From the NCBI GenBank assembly GCA_046727855.1, contig JBKPDL010000029.1, forward strand, positions 1 to 22,918: a stretch of 22,918 bases of DNA. Reading direction: 5' to 3'. This document shows positions 8,051-16,872 of this stretch, one piece after another. The translations under genes and the position numbers were made by a program. Position 1 is the stretch's first letter. Each line of letters starts with the position of its first letter. The notes beneath the pieces are model-generated. The model saw only the letters and a list, made by a program, of their open reading frames with translations, did no database searches and was not told the origin of the DNA. Source of the DNA: DASPWV01 sp046727855 (GTDB lineage Bacteria; Acidobacteriota; Vicinamibacteria; Vicinamibacterales; UBA2999).

Positions 8051-8291
8051 GGCAATCCGCATTTTCGCCACCGGTGGCACGTTCGACAACACCGATCACA
8101 AAACCATCGTGCTGACCGGTGCGAGGGTGCCTTATGCCTTCGGCAGCTCCGACGGTCTGTTCAATCTCGGAAGCGCGCTGTCTTTCGTGCAAGCCTTGCC
8201 GCCTGGTGTGTACGTGGCGATGAACGGCAGGGCGTTCCCATGGAATGGGGTCCGGAAGGACCGCGAATCCGGCGTGTTCGAAAGCATTTGA
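8049..8291 (+). CDS. Internally deleted short-type asparaginase homologue (80 aa)
   Basis: The N-terminus MAIRIFATGGTFD is the nucleophile loop of asparaginase (the Thr of GGT). It is followed directly by NTDHKTIVLTGARVPYAF, FNLGSALSFVQALPPGVY and AMNGRAFPWNGVRKDR, which in the short (about 160-aa) asparaginase-domain family come roughly 75-80 residues later. The middle, including the second catalytic motif HGTDTM, is missing while the frame stays open to a normal C-terminus. Amide hydrolysis is therefore not expected. It may be a recent in-frame deletion, an assembly collapse, or a retained non-catalytic fragment. The start codon overlaps that of the divergent YciI-like gene, so its promoter would lie within that gene. 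Confidence 0.7.
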   Translation: MAIRIFATGGTFDNTDHKTIVLTGARVPYAFGSSDGLFNLGSALSFVQALPPGVYVAMNGRAFPWNGVRKDRESGVFESI

Positions 8292-8366
8292 CGCCGTCCC
8301 ACGAGCGGACACCCTCTCTCCAACCTTCCGCCGTCCGCGATCATCTAAGTAGAGCAAACGGAACGA

Positions 8367-8407
8367 GTTAGCGAGCACAGTCCGGTTGGTACGCTCCTCG
8401 CTAACTA
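8367..8407. repeat. 10-bp perfect inverted repeat upstream of the small membrane protein gene
   Basis: AGTTAGCGAG (8367-8376) and CTCGCTAACT (8398-8407) are exact inverted copies with a 21-nt spacer. They lie 21 nt before the ATG at 8429. They could be an operator dyad, a terminator-like hairpin for the asparaginase remnant (no U-tract), or a small repeat element. Confidence 0.5.
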
Positions 8408-8428
8408 GCAGACCGGAAAGCAGCAGTC

Positions 8429-8683
8429 ATGGCAACCCCTCACCCCTCTCCTGATGGCTTCATTCGCAGGCAGCGACGGGGACGCGTCTTTCTCACGACG
8501 TTCAACGTCGTCGGAGCCGGCGCGCTCGTCGCCGCGCCGGTTGCTGCCGTCTCGCTGTGGCTGCTGCTGACCGATCCTGTCCTCGCCGGAGAAGTGGCAG
8601 AGAATGGTTCGGTGCTGCCAGTCGTGAAGGCGCTCGTGTTCACCTTAGGCAAGGCGATCGCCGCGGTTCTCCAGTACATGTAA
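8429..8683 (+). CDS. Hypothetical two-helix membrane protein (84 aa)
   Basis: The product begins with a basic, polar N-terminus (RRQRRGR), then a hydrophobic helix (VVGAGALVAAPVAAVSLWLLL), a short acidic loop (AGEVAENG) and a second hydrophobic helix (VVKALVFTLGKAIAAVLQYM) at the very C-terminus. The positive-inside rule places the N-terminus in the cytoplasm. The ATG is preceded by a weak GGAAAG. It lies 36 nt ahead of the metallo-beta-lactamase nuclease gene in the same direction and may be its first operon partner. I recognise no family and assign no function. Confidence 0.65.
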   Translation: MATPHPSPDGFIRRQRRGRVFLTTFNVVGAGALVAAPVAAVSLWLLLTDPVLAGEVAENGSVLPVVKALVFTLGKAIAAVLQYM

Positions 8684-8719
8684 GTCGCTCGCGCCGAATC
8701 ACGATACATTTGCTGGCCG

Positions 8720-10108
8720 ATGGCTTCTTTGAGCTTTCTCGGCGCGGCACGTACGGTCACCGGCTCGAAGTATCTCCTCGAAATCGACAGCCGCCGCATC
8801 CTCGTGGACTGCGGGCAATTTCAGGGACTCGCCGAGCTTCGACGACGAAACTGGGCGGCATTCCCCGTTCATCCTGAGTCGGTCGACGCCGTCGTGCTGA
8901 CGCATGCCCACATCGATCATTCGGGCCTCTTGCCGCGATTTGTGGCGAATGGATTCAAGGGGCGCATCATCTGCACGGCCGGAACGCTGGATTTGTGCTC
9001 GCTCGTGCTGCCCGATGCGGGCCGCCTGCAGGAAGAAGAAGCCAAGCTCGCGAATCGTCGCGGTTATTCGAAACATACGCCGGCGCTGCCGCTGTTCACC
9101 GAAGCCGACGCACAACAGGCGCTCGCACAATTTCAAACGGTGCCGTTTGCCACGCCGGTGGAGGTGGCGCCCGGCATTCAGGCGGAATTCATCAACGCAG
9201 GCCATCTTCTCGGCTCGGCGTTCGTGCGGGTTTCGCGCACCAGCGGTGCCGGGCATCGCGTGTTGTTCGGCGGAGATCTTGGCCGTTACAACCGGCCTGT
9301 GCTGCCTGATCCACAGCCCGCCCCTGAAGCGGAGACGTTGCTCCTTGAATCAACCTACGGCGACCGTGAACATCCCGACGGCGACGAACTCGGCACGCTC
9401 GAGCGGATTATCAACGAGACAACGGAGCGCGGTGGCCGCGTCATCATTCCGGCGTTCGCCGTCGGACGAGTGGAGGAGTTGCTTTACTGGCTGAAGCGGC
9501 TTGAAGACCAGAAGCGACTCAAACCCGTTCCGGTCTTCGTTGACAGCCCGATGGCGGTGGGCGCGCTCAACTTCTATGAAAAGCACAATCGCGAGCTCGA
9601 CGCCGACGTGCAGAGTCGGCGCGCCGACGTATCAGCCTTTTCAGTCAAGCGGCTCGAAGCCGTCGCGTCGCCGAATCAGTCCAAGAAGATTACGGCGTCG
9701 CGCGGTGCCGCGATTGTGATCTCGGCGAGCGGCATGGCTGAAGGCGGTCGCGTGCTGCATCATCTTGCGGCATGCCTTCCGGATCCGCGCAACGCCATCG
9801 TCTTCGTCGGGTTTCAGGCGGAAGGCACCCGCGGCCGCCAACTGATCGAAGGCGCGAAGGCCGTCAAGATTCATGGCGAGATGATCGGTGTCTCTGCCCA
9901 AATCGCGCAGCTGAACAGCATGTCGGCGCACGCCGATGCACGGGAAATCGTGGATTGGCTCCGGACCTGCCCGAAACCGCCCGCCATGACATACCTGGTT
10001 CACGGAGAACCACACGCGCAGGACACGCTCAAGGAGCGAATCGTGTCAACATTCGCATGGGCGGTACACATCCCTCACCATGGAGAAAAGGTCGAGGTCC
10101 CCCTCTAA
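8720..10108 (+). CDS. MBL-fold beta-CASP ribonuclease-like hydrolase
   Basis: The 462-aa cytosolic protein is a metallo-beta-lactamase of the beta-CASP / RMMBL group (CPSF73/YsH1 relatives), zinc-dependent nucleases usually acting on RNA. Visible ligands are HAHIDH (His62, His64, Asp66, His67), His162 in NAGHLLGSAF and Asp186 in GGDLGRY. The beta-CASP insert follows (ESTYGDREH, PAFAVGRVEE, SGMAEGGRV), then the C-terminal RMMBL part with His404 (SAHADAREI) and His428 (LVHGEPHA). All motifs expected for catalysis are present and the length is normal. The start MASLSFLGAARTVTGS is the family's usual N-terminus. It heads a close run of five genes (16-nt gap to the next). Confidence 0.93.
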   Translation: MASLSFLGAARTVTGSKYLLEIDSRRILVDCGQFQGLAELRRRNWAAFPVHPESVDAVVLTHAHIDHSGLLPRFVANGFKGRIICTAGTLDLCSLVLPDAGRLQEEEAKLANRRGYSKHTPALPLFTEADAQQALAQFQTVPFATPVEVAPGIQAEFINAGHLLGSAFVRVSRTSGAGHRVLFGGDLGRYNRPVLPDPQPAPEAETLLLESTYGDREHPDGDELGTLERIINETTERGGRVIIPAFAVGRVEELLYWLKRLEDQKRLKPVPVFVDSPMAVGALNFYEKHNRELDADVQSRRADVSAFSVKRLEAVASPNQSKKITASRGAAIVISASGMAEGGRVLHHLAACLPDPRNAIVFVGFQAEGTRGRQLIEGAKAVKIHGEMIGVSAQIAQLNSMSAHADAREIVDWLRTCPKPPAMTYLVHGEPHAQDTLKERIVSTFAWAVHIPHHGEKVEVPL

Positions 10109-10124
10109 CGCAGAGTCGACATGA

Positions 10125-12083
10125 ATGGCGACGCCGTCCGCTTCCGCGCAAGACATTGAACGTCCTTATCGTCTCGAGCAGGTAGACGATGCAGCCGTTG
10201 TCCAGTTGTATGCCGACGGCTTTTCGCGATTGAGCCGTGAGGAGAAGATTCTCGTTTGGCATCTCTATCAGGCAGCGCTCGCGGGGCGGGACATTTATTA
10301 CGACCAGCGCTACCGCCACAATCTCGTGATGCGAGACATCGTCGAGGAGATCGTCACGCACAGTGACGGTGTTCCTCCCGACGTGCTGTCCGAGATCAGG
10401 CGTTACGCGAAGCTGTTTTGGATCAACAGCGGTCCCTACAACAATCTCACGGCGCGGAAGTTCGTGCTGCAGTTGCCGCTCGAGACGTTCGTGGCGGCGG
10501 CGGAAGCCGCCGCCAGAAACGGTGCGCGCTTTCGCGTGCAGCACGGTGACACAGTGGCGGCATTGCTGCGGCGCTTCGCGCCGATGTTTCTCGATCCGGC
10601 ATTCGATCCCATGGTGACGTGCAAGACGCCGGGCGACGGGCGCGACATACTCGCGTCGAGCGCGAACAATCTTTATGTCGGCGTCACCATGTCGGACCTC
10701 GATCGGCTCGAAGAGCGGCATCCGCTCAACTCGCGGGTGGTGGCGCGCGACGGCACCGTGGTTGAGGAGGTCTACCGCGTCGGTGGTCTCTACGACCGCG
10801 AGATTTCCGAGATCGTCGGACATTTGCGGGCGGCGATTGCGTATGCGCCGGAATCGCTGGCGGCGGCGCTGCGGGCGTTGATTCGGTGGTACGAGACCGG
10901 CGAAGACGCGGATCGCGAAGCCTTCGACATCGCGTGGGTGCGCAATCGTGATTCGTCGGTCGACACGATGAACGGGTTCATCGAGGTCTACATGGATGCG
11001 CGCGGCATCAAGGGCGCGTGGGAAGGCGTCGTCTATTACGTCAACCACGAGAAAACCGAGAAAATTCAGCGTCTCGCGACCCACGCGCAATGGTTCGAGG
11101 ATCGTCTTCCGGTCGATCCGATCTACCGCAAACCGCAGGTGCAGGGGATCTCGGCGACCGCGATCGAAGTCGTGATCGAAACGGGCGATTCTGGTCCGAT
11201 CACGCCAATCGGCGTCAATCTGCCGAACGATCAGCGAATTCGCGAGGAATATGGCAGCAAGTCGGTTTCGCTCTCGAACGTGATCGAAGCGTACGAGCAA
11301 TCGACGCCCGACAGCTTCCGCGACGAGTTCTGCTGGAACGAAGACGAGGCCAATCGCGCGAAGCGATGGGGTCCGTTCGCGAGCGAGCTGACAACCGAAA
11401 TTCACGAAGTGCTCGGGCACGGATCCGGCCGCATGGCGGAGCGTCTCACAGCGACGCCGCAGGAGGTATTACAGGAACAGTATTCGGCGCTGGAAGAAAC
11501 GCGCGCCGATCTGGTTGCGTTGTACTTCGTCGCCGAGCCGTACCTTGCCGAGCTCGAGCTGGTTCCGCGGCAGCACCACGCGACGATCGTGCGCGCCGAG
11601 TACGAGGGCTACGCGCGCAACGCCCTCGTCCAGCTGCGCCGCGTCAGGCACGGCACGCAGCTCGAAGAGGATCACATGCGCAATCGCCAGGCGATCGTCA
11701 ACTGGCTGATGGCGCACACCGATGCGATCGCGATGCGCAGGCGAGATAACAAGACCTTCTACGTTCTCGTGGATGTCGGTGCATTCCGCGAGGGCGTGGG
11801 GCGGCTGCTCGCAGAGATTCAGCGCATCAAATCCGAGGGCGATTACGGCGCCGCCAAAGTGTTCTTCGAAACTTACGGTGTGCATTTCGATGCGGCGCTG
11901 CGCGACGAGATCGTGCAACGCGTGGATCGGCTGCAGCTGCCCTCGTACACCGCATTTGTGATGCCGAAGCTCGAGCCCGTTTACGACCACAACGAAGAAA
12001 TCAGCGACGTGACGATTACCTATCCGCGCGACCTGACCAAGCAGATGCTGGAATACTCTGCCGCACGGCGGCACTCACTCTAG
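10125..12083 (+). CDS. Dipeptidyl peptidase III family (M49) metallopeptidase
   Basis: The 652-aa product belongs to peptidase family M49, zinc enzymes that remove dipeptides from the N-terminus of short peptides. The hallmark hexapeptide is HEVLGH (His427, Glu428, His432) and the second motif EETRAD (457-462) supplies the Glu ligand. The roughly 30-residue spacing between them is like bacterial DPP III and shorter than in the human enzyme. No signal peptide or transmembrane helix is visible, so it is probably cytosolic. ATG 10125 opens this frame; an ATG at 10121 in another frame ends after 12 codons. No Shine-Dalgarno is evident. A role in finishing peptide breakdown is inferred from the family. 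Confidence 0.93.
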   Translation: MATPSASAQDIERPYRLEQVDDAAVVQLYADGFSRLSREEKILVWHLYQAALAGRDIYYDQRYRHNLVMRDIVEEIVTHSDGVPPDVLSEIRRYAKLFWINSGPYNNLTARKFVLQLPLETFVAAAEAAARNGARFRVQHGDTVAALLRRFAPMFLDPAFDPMVTCKTPGDGRDILASSANNLYVGVTMSDLDRLEERHPLNSRVVARDGTVVEEVYRVGGLYDREISEIVGHLRAAIAYAPESLAAALRALIRWYETGEDADREAFDIAWVRNRDSSVDTMNGFIEVYMDARGIKGAWEGVVYYVNHEKTEKIQRLATHAQWFEDRLPVDPIYRKPQVQGISATAIEVVIETGDSGPITPIGVNLPNDQRIREEYGSKSVSLSNVIEAYEQSTPDSFRDEFCWNEDEANRAKRWGPFASELTTEIHEVLGHGSGRMAERLTATPQEVLQEQYSALEETRADLVALYFVAEPYLAELELVPRQHHATIVRAEYEGYARNALVQLRRVRHGTQLEEDHMRNRQAIVNWLMAHTDAIAMRRRDNKTFYVLVDVGAFREGVGRLLAEIQRIKSEGDYGAAKVFFETYGVHFDAALRDEIVQRVDRLQLPSYTAFVMPKLEPVYDHNEEISDVTITYPRDLTKQMLEYSAARRHSL

Positions 12084-12093
12084 AATCGAACGC

Positions 12094-14094
12094 ATGGTGC
12101 GCCGCCTCGCCTTTCTGCTCCTCCTGTGCCAGCCGGCATTTGCACAGCCGGCGTTGCGCGAGCGGATTCTCAATGTTGAAAACCAGCGCGGCACGAGCGA
12201 CGGTGATCTCGCGGCGCTCAAGCAGGGCATCGCCAGCCCCGACGCGGACACGAGGCGCCAGGCCGTGCGTGCAATCGGGAGGCTGGAGCGCCCCGAGCTG
12301 ATCCCGATGGTGTCGCGGCTGCTTACCGACCCCAACGCCGATGTGCGGAGCGAAACGGTGAATGCGATCGGGCAGATGGTGCAGGGCGATGAGGGTTTGG
12401 CTGCGGCGAAGACTCGATTGCTGAACCGCGCGCGCGGCGAGCAAACGCCGCGCGTGCGCGGTGTGATAGCGGCCACGCTCGGCCGCTTGCCGTACAAAGA
12501 CCCCGCGGATGTGCGGCAGGCGGAGCAGACGATTGCGCACATGCTGCCGGCGGCGGCCGGCCTCGCAAATCTCGACGAAGTCGCCGGCGCGGTCGAGGGC
12601 CTCGAAGCGCTCATTCGGCTCCGCCTCAAGGTCGCGGCCCCCTCGGCCGACACCATCGCGCGGCTGCGGGTGGCAAGCCGGATGGAAGGACGCCCTGAAG
12701 ACGCCGAGAAGCTCGCGCGCATCCGCCGTCTGGCCACACTGGCGCTCACCGCCGCCGGGGCCGTGACGCGGCCGATGCTCGACGCGGGCATCAACGATCG
12801 CGATGACGAGGTGCGGCGAATCACGATGGTGGCCGCGCGCGGCGACGTGGACGGACGCGATGCCATCGTGAAGCGTGGCCTTGCCGATCCGCAACCGCGT
12901 GTCCGCTATGAAGCTCTGCAAACGTGGGGACGCGGGCTGCAGAAGACTTCATGCGCGCCTGTTCTGGCGGCGCTCAGAGATTCGAATTCCCATGTCATGC
13001 TGCTTGCGATTGATCTGCTCGGCAACGGCTGCCCGGAGCAGCAGCAGGAGGCCGCCTCCGCGCTCGAGGCCATCGCGCAAACAATCGCTGGTTCGCGAGG
13101 GACGTGGCACGCGCCGGCACACGCGATTGTGTCGCTGGCGAAGGTCGCCCCCGAGCAGGCGCGCGCGCTCTTATCGGTCTACAAGGGTCATGCTGTATGG
13201 CAAGTGCGCATGTATGCCGCACACGCGGCCGCGGCACTTGCTGCGGTTGACCACCTCACCGCTCTCGCGCGCGATGAAAACGACAACGTTCGGGAGGCAG
13301 CGCTCGGCGAGCTCGTTACGTTGAAGCGGCCCGAAGCCGTCGCGCTCGCGATTGAGGCACTCGGCCGCTCCGATTATCAACTCACCATCACTGCGGCGCG
13401 TGCCCTTGCGTCGACGAGCGCGAGGGACCAGGCGATTGCGGCGCTGCGGCGCGCGCTCGAACGCGTGGCCGCCGACCGGCGTGATACCGCGCGGGACGCG
13501 CGGCTGGCGATTGTCGCGCGGCTCGAGGAACTGGGATCGCCGAAGTCGAACACCGCGGAAGAGCGACTGCCAATTCCACCGGTTCGCTTCGCCGACATCG
13601 AGGCCTTGCGCAACGCAGGGCTTCGCTTTGTGATGCGCGGCAAAGGCTCGTTCGAATTGCGGCTGCTCGTCGACGAAGCGCCGTTGTCGGCGTTGCGTGT
13701 TGCGACCCGGGCACGCGAGGGGTATTACAACGGGCTGACCTTTCACCGGGTCGTCGCAAACTTCGTGATTCAAGGCGGAAGCCCGGGTGCAAACGAGTAC
13801 ATGGGGGATGCGGCGTTCATGCGCGACGAGGTGGGACTGATCACGCACAAGCGCGGCACGGTTGGCATTTCGACCCGCGGGCGTGACACGGGCGACGCGC
13901 AAATCTTCGTCAATCTCGTGGATTTGCCGCGCCTGGATCACGTTTACACCGTATTTGCCGAGGTCGTGTCGGGAATGGATGTCGTCGACGCCGTCCTCGA
14001 AGGTGACGTGATCGAGCGCCTCGAGATCGTGCCGCCCTCGGCGCAGCGCCCCGCGACTCGCTCACGCTCGCCCGCGACAAGCTCGGCGCGGTAA
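12094..14094 (+). CDS. Secreted HEAT-repeat protein with C-terminal cyclophilin-type PPIase domain
   Basis: The 666-aa product starts with a signal peptide (MVRRLAFLLLLCQPAFA, cleavage before QPAL). Residues about 35-490 are tandem HEAT/armadillo-like helical repeats (DADTRRQAVRAIGRL, NADVRSETVNAIGQM, DNVREAALGELVTL and others). Residues about 495-650 form a cyclophilin peptidyl-prolyl isomerase domain with GLTFHRVVANFVIQGG (catalytic Arg552), the GDAQIFVN block and DHVYTVFAEVVSGMDVV. The usual QFF is IFV here, which is common in bacterial divergent cyclophilins. It probably acts in the periplasm as a folding or scaffold protein, with the HEAT array binding clients. It is 10 nt after the peptidase gene and directly abuts the aminotransferase. 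Confidence 0.9.
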   Translation: MVRRLAFLLLLCQPAFAQPALRERILNVENQRGTSDGDLAALKQGIASPDADTRRQAVRAIGRLERPELIPMVSRLLTDPNADVRSETVNAIGQMVQGDEGLAAAKTRLLNRARGEQTPRVRGVIAATLGRLPYKDPADVRQAEQTIAHMLPAAAGLANLDEVAGAVEGLEALIRLRLKVAAPSADTIARLRVASRMEGRPEDAEKLARIRRLATLALTAAGAVTRPMLDAGINDRDDEVRRITMVAARGDVDGRDAIVKRGLADPQPRVRYEALQTWGRGLQKTSCAPVLAALRDSNSHVMLLAIDLLGNGCPEQQQEAASALEAIAQTIAGSRGTWHAPAHAIVSLAKVAPEQARALLSVYKGHAVWQVRMYAAHAAAALAAVDHLTALARDENDNVREAALGELVTLKRPEAVALAIEALGRSDYQLTITAARALASTSARDQAIAALRRALERVAADRRDTARDARLAIVARLEELGSPKSNTAEERLPIPPVRFADIEALRNAGLRFVMRGKGSFELRLLVDEAPLSALRVATRAREGYYNGLTFHRVVANFVIQGGSPGANEYMGDAAFMRDEVGLITHKRGTVGISTRGRDTGDAQIFVNLVDLPRLDHVYTVFAEVVSGMDVVDAVLEGDVIERLEIVPPSAQRPATRSRSPATSSAR

Positions 14095-15261
14095 ATGATC
14101 TCCCGCCGGCTGCCGGAGGACCTTTCGCCAAATGCAACGGCGCGCGCGTTGGCCGCGCTCCGCGCCCGTGGCGTGAATGTGATTGACCTGACCGAATCCA
14201 ATCCCACGCGCGCTGGATTCGAGTATCCGCCGCACCTCTTGCAACCACTGGCGGACGAGCGCGCGTTCACCTACGATCCGCAGCCGCTCGGCCATCTCCC
14301 TGCACGCGAAGCTGTAGCGCAGGAGTTCGGACGCCGCGGACTGCAGGTTTCGCCCGATCGCATCGCGCTCACCTCGAGCACGAGCGAAGCGTACTCTTTC
14401 CTTTTCAAGCTGCTCTGCGATGGCGGCGATACGGTGCTCGTGCCACGGCCGAGCTATCCGCTGTTCGAACACCTGACGCGCTTTGAGGCGGTCCACGCCG
14501 CGCCGTATCGCCTCGAATATCACGGCTCGTGGCGCGTGGACGTCGACAGCGTGCGTGCCGCGATGACCGACCGTACACGAGCTCTACTGATCGTGTCCCC
14601 GAATAACCCGACGGGCGCGTTCTTGCATCAGGAGGACCTCGTGCAGCTGTCCAGGCTTTGCGCGGCGCATGGTGTAGCGTTGATCGGCGACGAGGTGTTC
14701 GCCGACTTTCCACTCGACCCGGCGCCCCGCGCCTGCTCCGTGTTGGCGCAACGCGACGCATTGACCTGCAGCCTGGGAGGTTTATCGAAGTCAATCGGGT
14801 TGCCGCAGCTGAAGCTCGGCTGGATTGCTTTCAACGGTCCGGCGCCGTTGTTGAACGACGTGTTGCGCGCATATGAAGTTGTCGCTGACGCCTATCTCCC
14901 CGTGTCGACGCCGGTGCAACTTGCCGCACCGCACGTGCTCGACACCGGCGGCAGCATCCGCGCGCAGATACAGCAGCGAATCGAGCGCAATCTGGCGGCG
15001 CTGCGTGAGCAAACAGCCCGTCATCCTGCGGCACGCGTGCTCACGTGCGAGGGTGGGTGGTCCGCGATCGTACAGGTTCCATCTTTTCGAAGTGAAGAGG
15101 CATTGGTGCTCGAACTTCTCAACGAGGACCACGTCTTGGTTCATCCCGGTTACTACTTCGACTTCGAGCGCGAGGCGTTCGTGATCGTCAGCCTGCTCGT
15201 TGAACCGCTGACGTTTACTCGTGGCGTTAGGCGGCTGCTGTCGCGCGCCACCGCCCACTGA
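14095..15261 (+). CDS. PLP-dependent aminotransferase, class I/II
   Basis: The 388-aa cytosolic enzyme has the fold-type I aminotransferase layout. Visible parts are LTESNPTRAGF near the N-terminus, the PLP-phosphate region STSEAYSFLF, the aromatic stacking block PRPSYPLFEHL, SPNNPTGAF with the cofactor-contacting Asn, GDEVFADF with the Asp/Tyr-site region, and GGLSKSIGLPQLKLGW with the Schiff-base Lys232. The C-terminus carries the substrate-binding region, although the usual terminal Arg motif is hard to place. The exact amino acid substrate cannot be inferred; alanine/aspartate-like transaminases are the nearest type. ATG 14095 follows the TAA of the PPIase gene without a gap, and the stop is 4 nt before malQ. 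Confidence 0.9.
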   Translation: MISRRLPEDLSPNATARALAALRARGVNVIDLTESNPTRAGFEYPPHLLQPLADERAFTYDPQPLGHLPAREAVAQEFGRRGLQVSPDRIALTSSTSEAYSFLFKLLCDGGDTVLVPRPSYPLFEHLTRFEAVHAAPYRLEYHGSWRVDVDSVRAAMTDRTRALLIVSPNNPTGAFLHQEDLVQLSRLCAAHGVALIGDEVFADFPLDPAPRACSVLAQRDALTCSLGGLSKSIGLPQLKLGWIAFNGPAPLLNDVLRAYEVVADAYLPVSTPVQLAAPHVLDTGGSIRAQIQQRIERNLAALREQTARHPAARVLTCEGGWSAIVQVPSFRSEEALVLELLNEDHVLVHPGYYFDFEREAFVIVSLLVEPLTFTRGVRRLLSRATAH

Positions 15262-15265
15262 TCCC

Positions 15266-16864
15266 GTGAACACTCGCCGGAGCGGGGTGCTCATCCCGCT
15301 GTTCTCGCTCGTGTCGCAGCGCAGCTGGGGAGTTGGCGAGTTCCTCGATCTGCCGACCTTCGCACGCTGGGCGCAGAGCGCCGGGCAATCGTTCGTGCAG
15401 GTGCTGCCGATTCTCGAGATACCCGATCACGAAACCTCGCCGTACTCCGCCCTCACGGCCATGGCGCTGGATCCCATCTACATCTCGATCGAGCAGATCG
15501 ATGACTTTCAGGCGCTCGGCAGCATCCAGTTCACCGCCGAGGATCGCGAAGCGCATGGTGCGCTGGTCGAGAGCGACCGCGTGCAGTATCGCGCCGTGCG
15601 CGCGCTGAAAGGCCGCTGGCTGCGGCACTGCTACGCCCGATTTCTTCGCGACGAGGCTGCGGCGCGCTCGCCGCGCTTTGCGCAGTTCGAGGCATTCGCG
15701 CGGCGCGAATCGGGGTGGCTCGACGACTACGCGCTGTTTCGCGCGCTGCGCGGCGTGCACGAACAGCGCGCGTGGTGGGAATGGCCGGCAGCGCTGGCAA
15801 GACGCGACGAGGAGGCGCTCGCGCGCGCGCGCGACGAGCTCGCCCTCGAGATCGGATATCGCGAGTACGTCCAGTGGCTCGCCGCCGATCAGTGGGAGCG
15901 TGCGCGGCGTGAAGCTGCGCCGGTGCAGGTGTTCGGCGACGTGCCGTTCATGATTGCTGCCGACAGCCCGGACGTGTGGACGCAGCAGAACGAGTTTCGG
16001 TTCGAGGCCACGGTCGGCGTTCCTCCCGACGCGTTCAGCGAGACCGGGCAGGACTGGGGATTGCCGCCCTGGCGCTGGGACGCCATGCGCGATACGGATT
16101 TCGCCTGGATGCGGCGGCGCGCGCGGCGAAGCGCCGCGCTTTTCGACGGCTTTCGCCTCGATCACCTCGTCGGTCTCTATCGAACGTTCATCCGGCCGAC
16201 GGACACCGCGCTGCGGCCGTTCTTTGCTCCGGGAGATGAAACGACGCAGACCGAGTTGGGCGAGCGGCTCGTCCGGATCTATCAGGAAAGCGGTGCCGAA
16301 ATCATCGCCGAAGACCTCGGCCTCGTGCCGGACTTCGTTCGCGCGTCGCTCCGCCGCCTCGGCGTGCCGGGTTTCAAGGTGTTGCGCTGGGAGCGGTACT
16401 GGTCACGCCCCGAGCAGCCATTCATCGACCCGAAGGATTACGACGAGATCTCGGTCGCGACCTCGGGCACGCACGATACCGAAACGCTCGTCGACTGGTG
16501 GGAAACGCTGCCTCAGCGCGATCGCGAGGACATCGTGTCGCTGCCCACGGTTGCGCGCTATCTTTCCTCCACTGGTCACGAATCCATTCGGCCGGGGGAA
16601 ACGCTCACGCCAGAGATTCTGGATGCGTTGATTCACGCGCTGCTCGCGTCGGGATCGCGCTTTGTGATCTTTCCGCTGCAAGATCTGTTTGGATGGCGCG
16701 ACCGCATCAACACTCCTGCAACCGTTGACGAAGCAAATTGGAGCTGGAGGCTGCCGTGGCCGGTGGATTGCCTGGAGCAGCTCGATGTTCCGCGCACGCG
16801 CGCCGTGCTGTTGCGCCAGTGGACAAGGGAAACCGGCCGCGACCCTTCCAATAGCGTATTTTGA
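15266..16864 (+). CDS. malQ: 4-alpha-glucanotransferase (amylomaltase, GH77)
   Basis: The 532-aa product is a GH77 amylomaltase, which transfers alpha-1,4-glucan chains between maltooligosaccharides in glycogen/maltodextrin metabolism in the cytosol. It opens with the typical SGVLIPLFSLVS, SWGVGEFLDL and FVQVLPI, then SPYSALTAMALDPIYI. Catalytic residues are visible: nucleophile Asp299 in GFRLDHLVG, acid/base Glu349 in IIAEDLG and Asp404 in SGTHDTET. GTG 15266, four nt after the aminotransferase stop, is preferred; the ATG at 15221 would lie inside the preceding gene. A 14-nt run of alternating CG (15820-15833) is inside the gene and could slip. Its stop is 8 nt from the convergent kinase stop. 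Confidence 0.95.
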   Translation: MNTRRSGVLIPLFSLVSQRSWGVGEFLDLPTFARWAQSAGQSFVQVLPILEIPDHETSPYSALTAMALDPIYISIEQIDDFQALGSIQFTAEDREAHGALVESDRVQYRAVRALKGRWLRHCYARFLRDEAAARSPRFAQFEAFARRESGWLDDYALFRALRGVHEQRAWWEWPAALARRDEEALARARDELALEIGYREYVQWLAADQWERARREAAPVQVFGDVPFMIAADSPDVWTQQNEFRFEATVGVPPDAFSETGQDWGLPPWRWDAMRDTDFAWMRRRARRSAALFDGFRLDHLVGLYRTFIRPTDTALRPFFAPGDETTQTELGERLVRIYQESGAEIIAEDLGLVPDFVRASLRRLGVPGFKVLRWERYWSRPEQPFIDPKDYDEISVATSGTHDTETLVDWWETLPQRDREDIVSLPTVARYLSSTGHESIRPGETLTPEILDALIHALLASGSRFVIFPLQDLFGWRDRINTPATVDEANWSWRLPWPVDCLEQLDVPRTRAVLLRQWTRETGRDPSNSVF

Positions 16865-16872
16865 ATTTATCT

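Noticed and set aside
10029..11420. 463-aa minus-strand ORF opposite the nuclease and peptidase genes
   Set aside because: It is antisense to two confident genes and has no recognisable domain.
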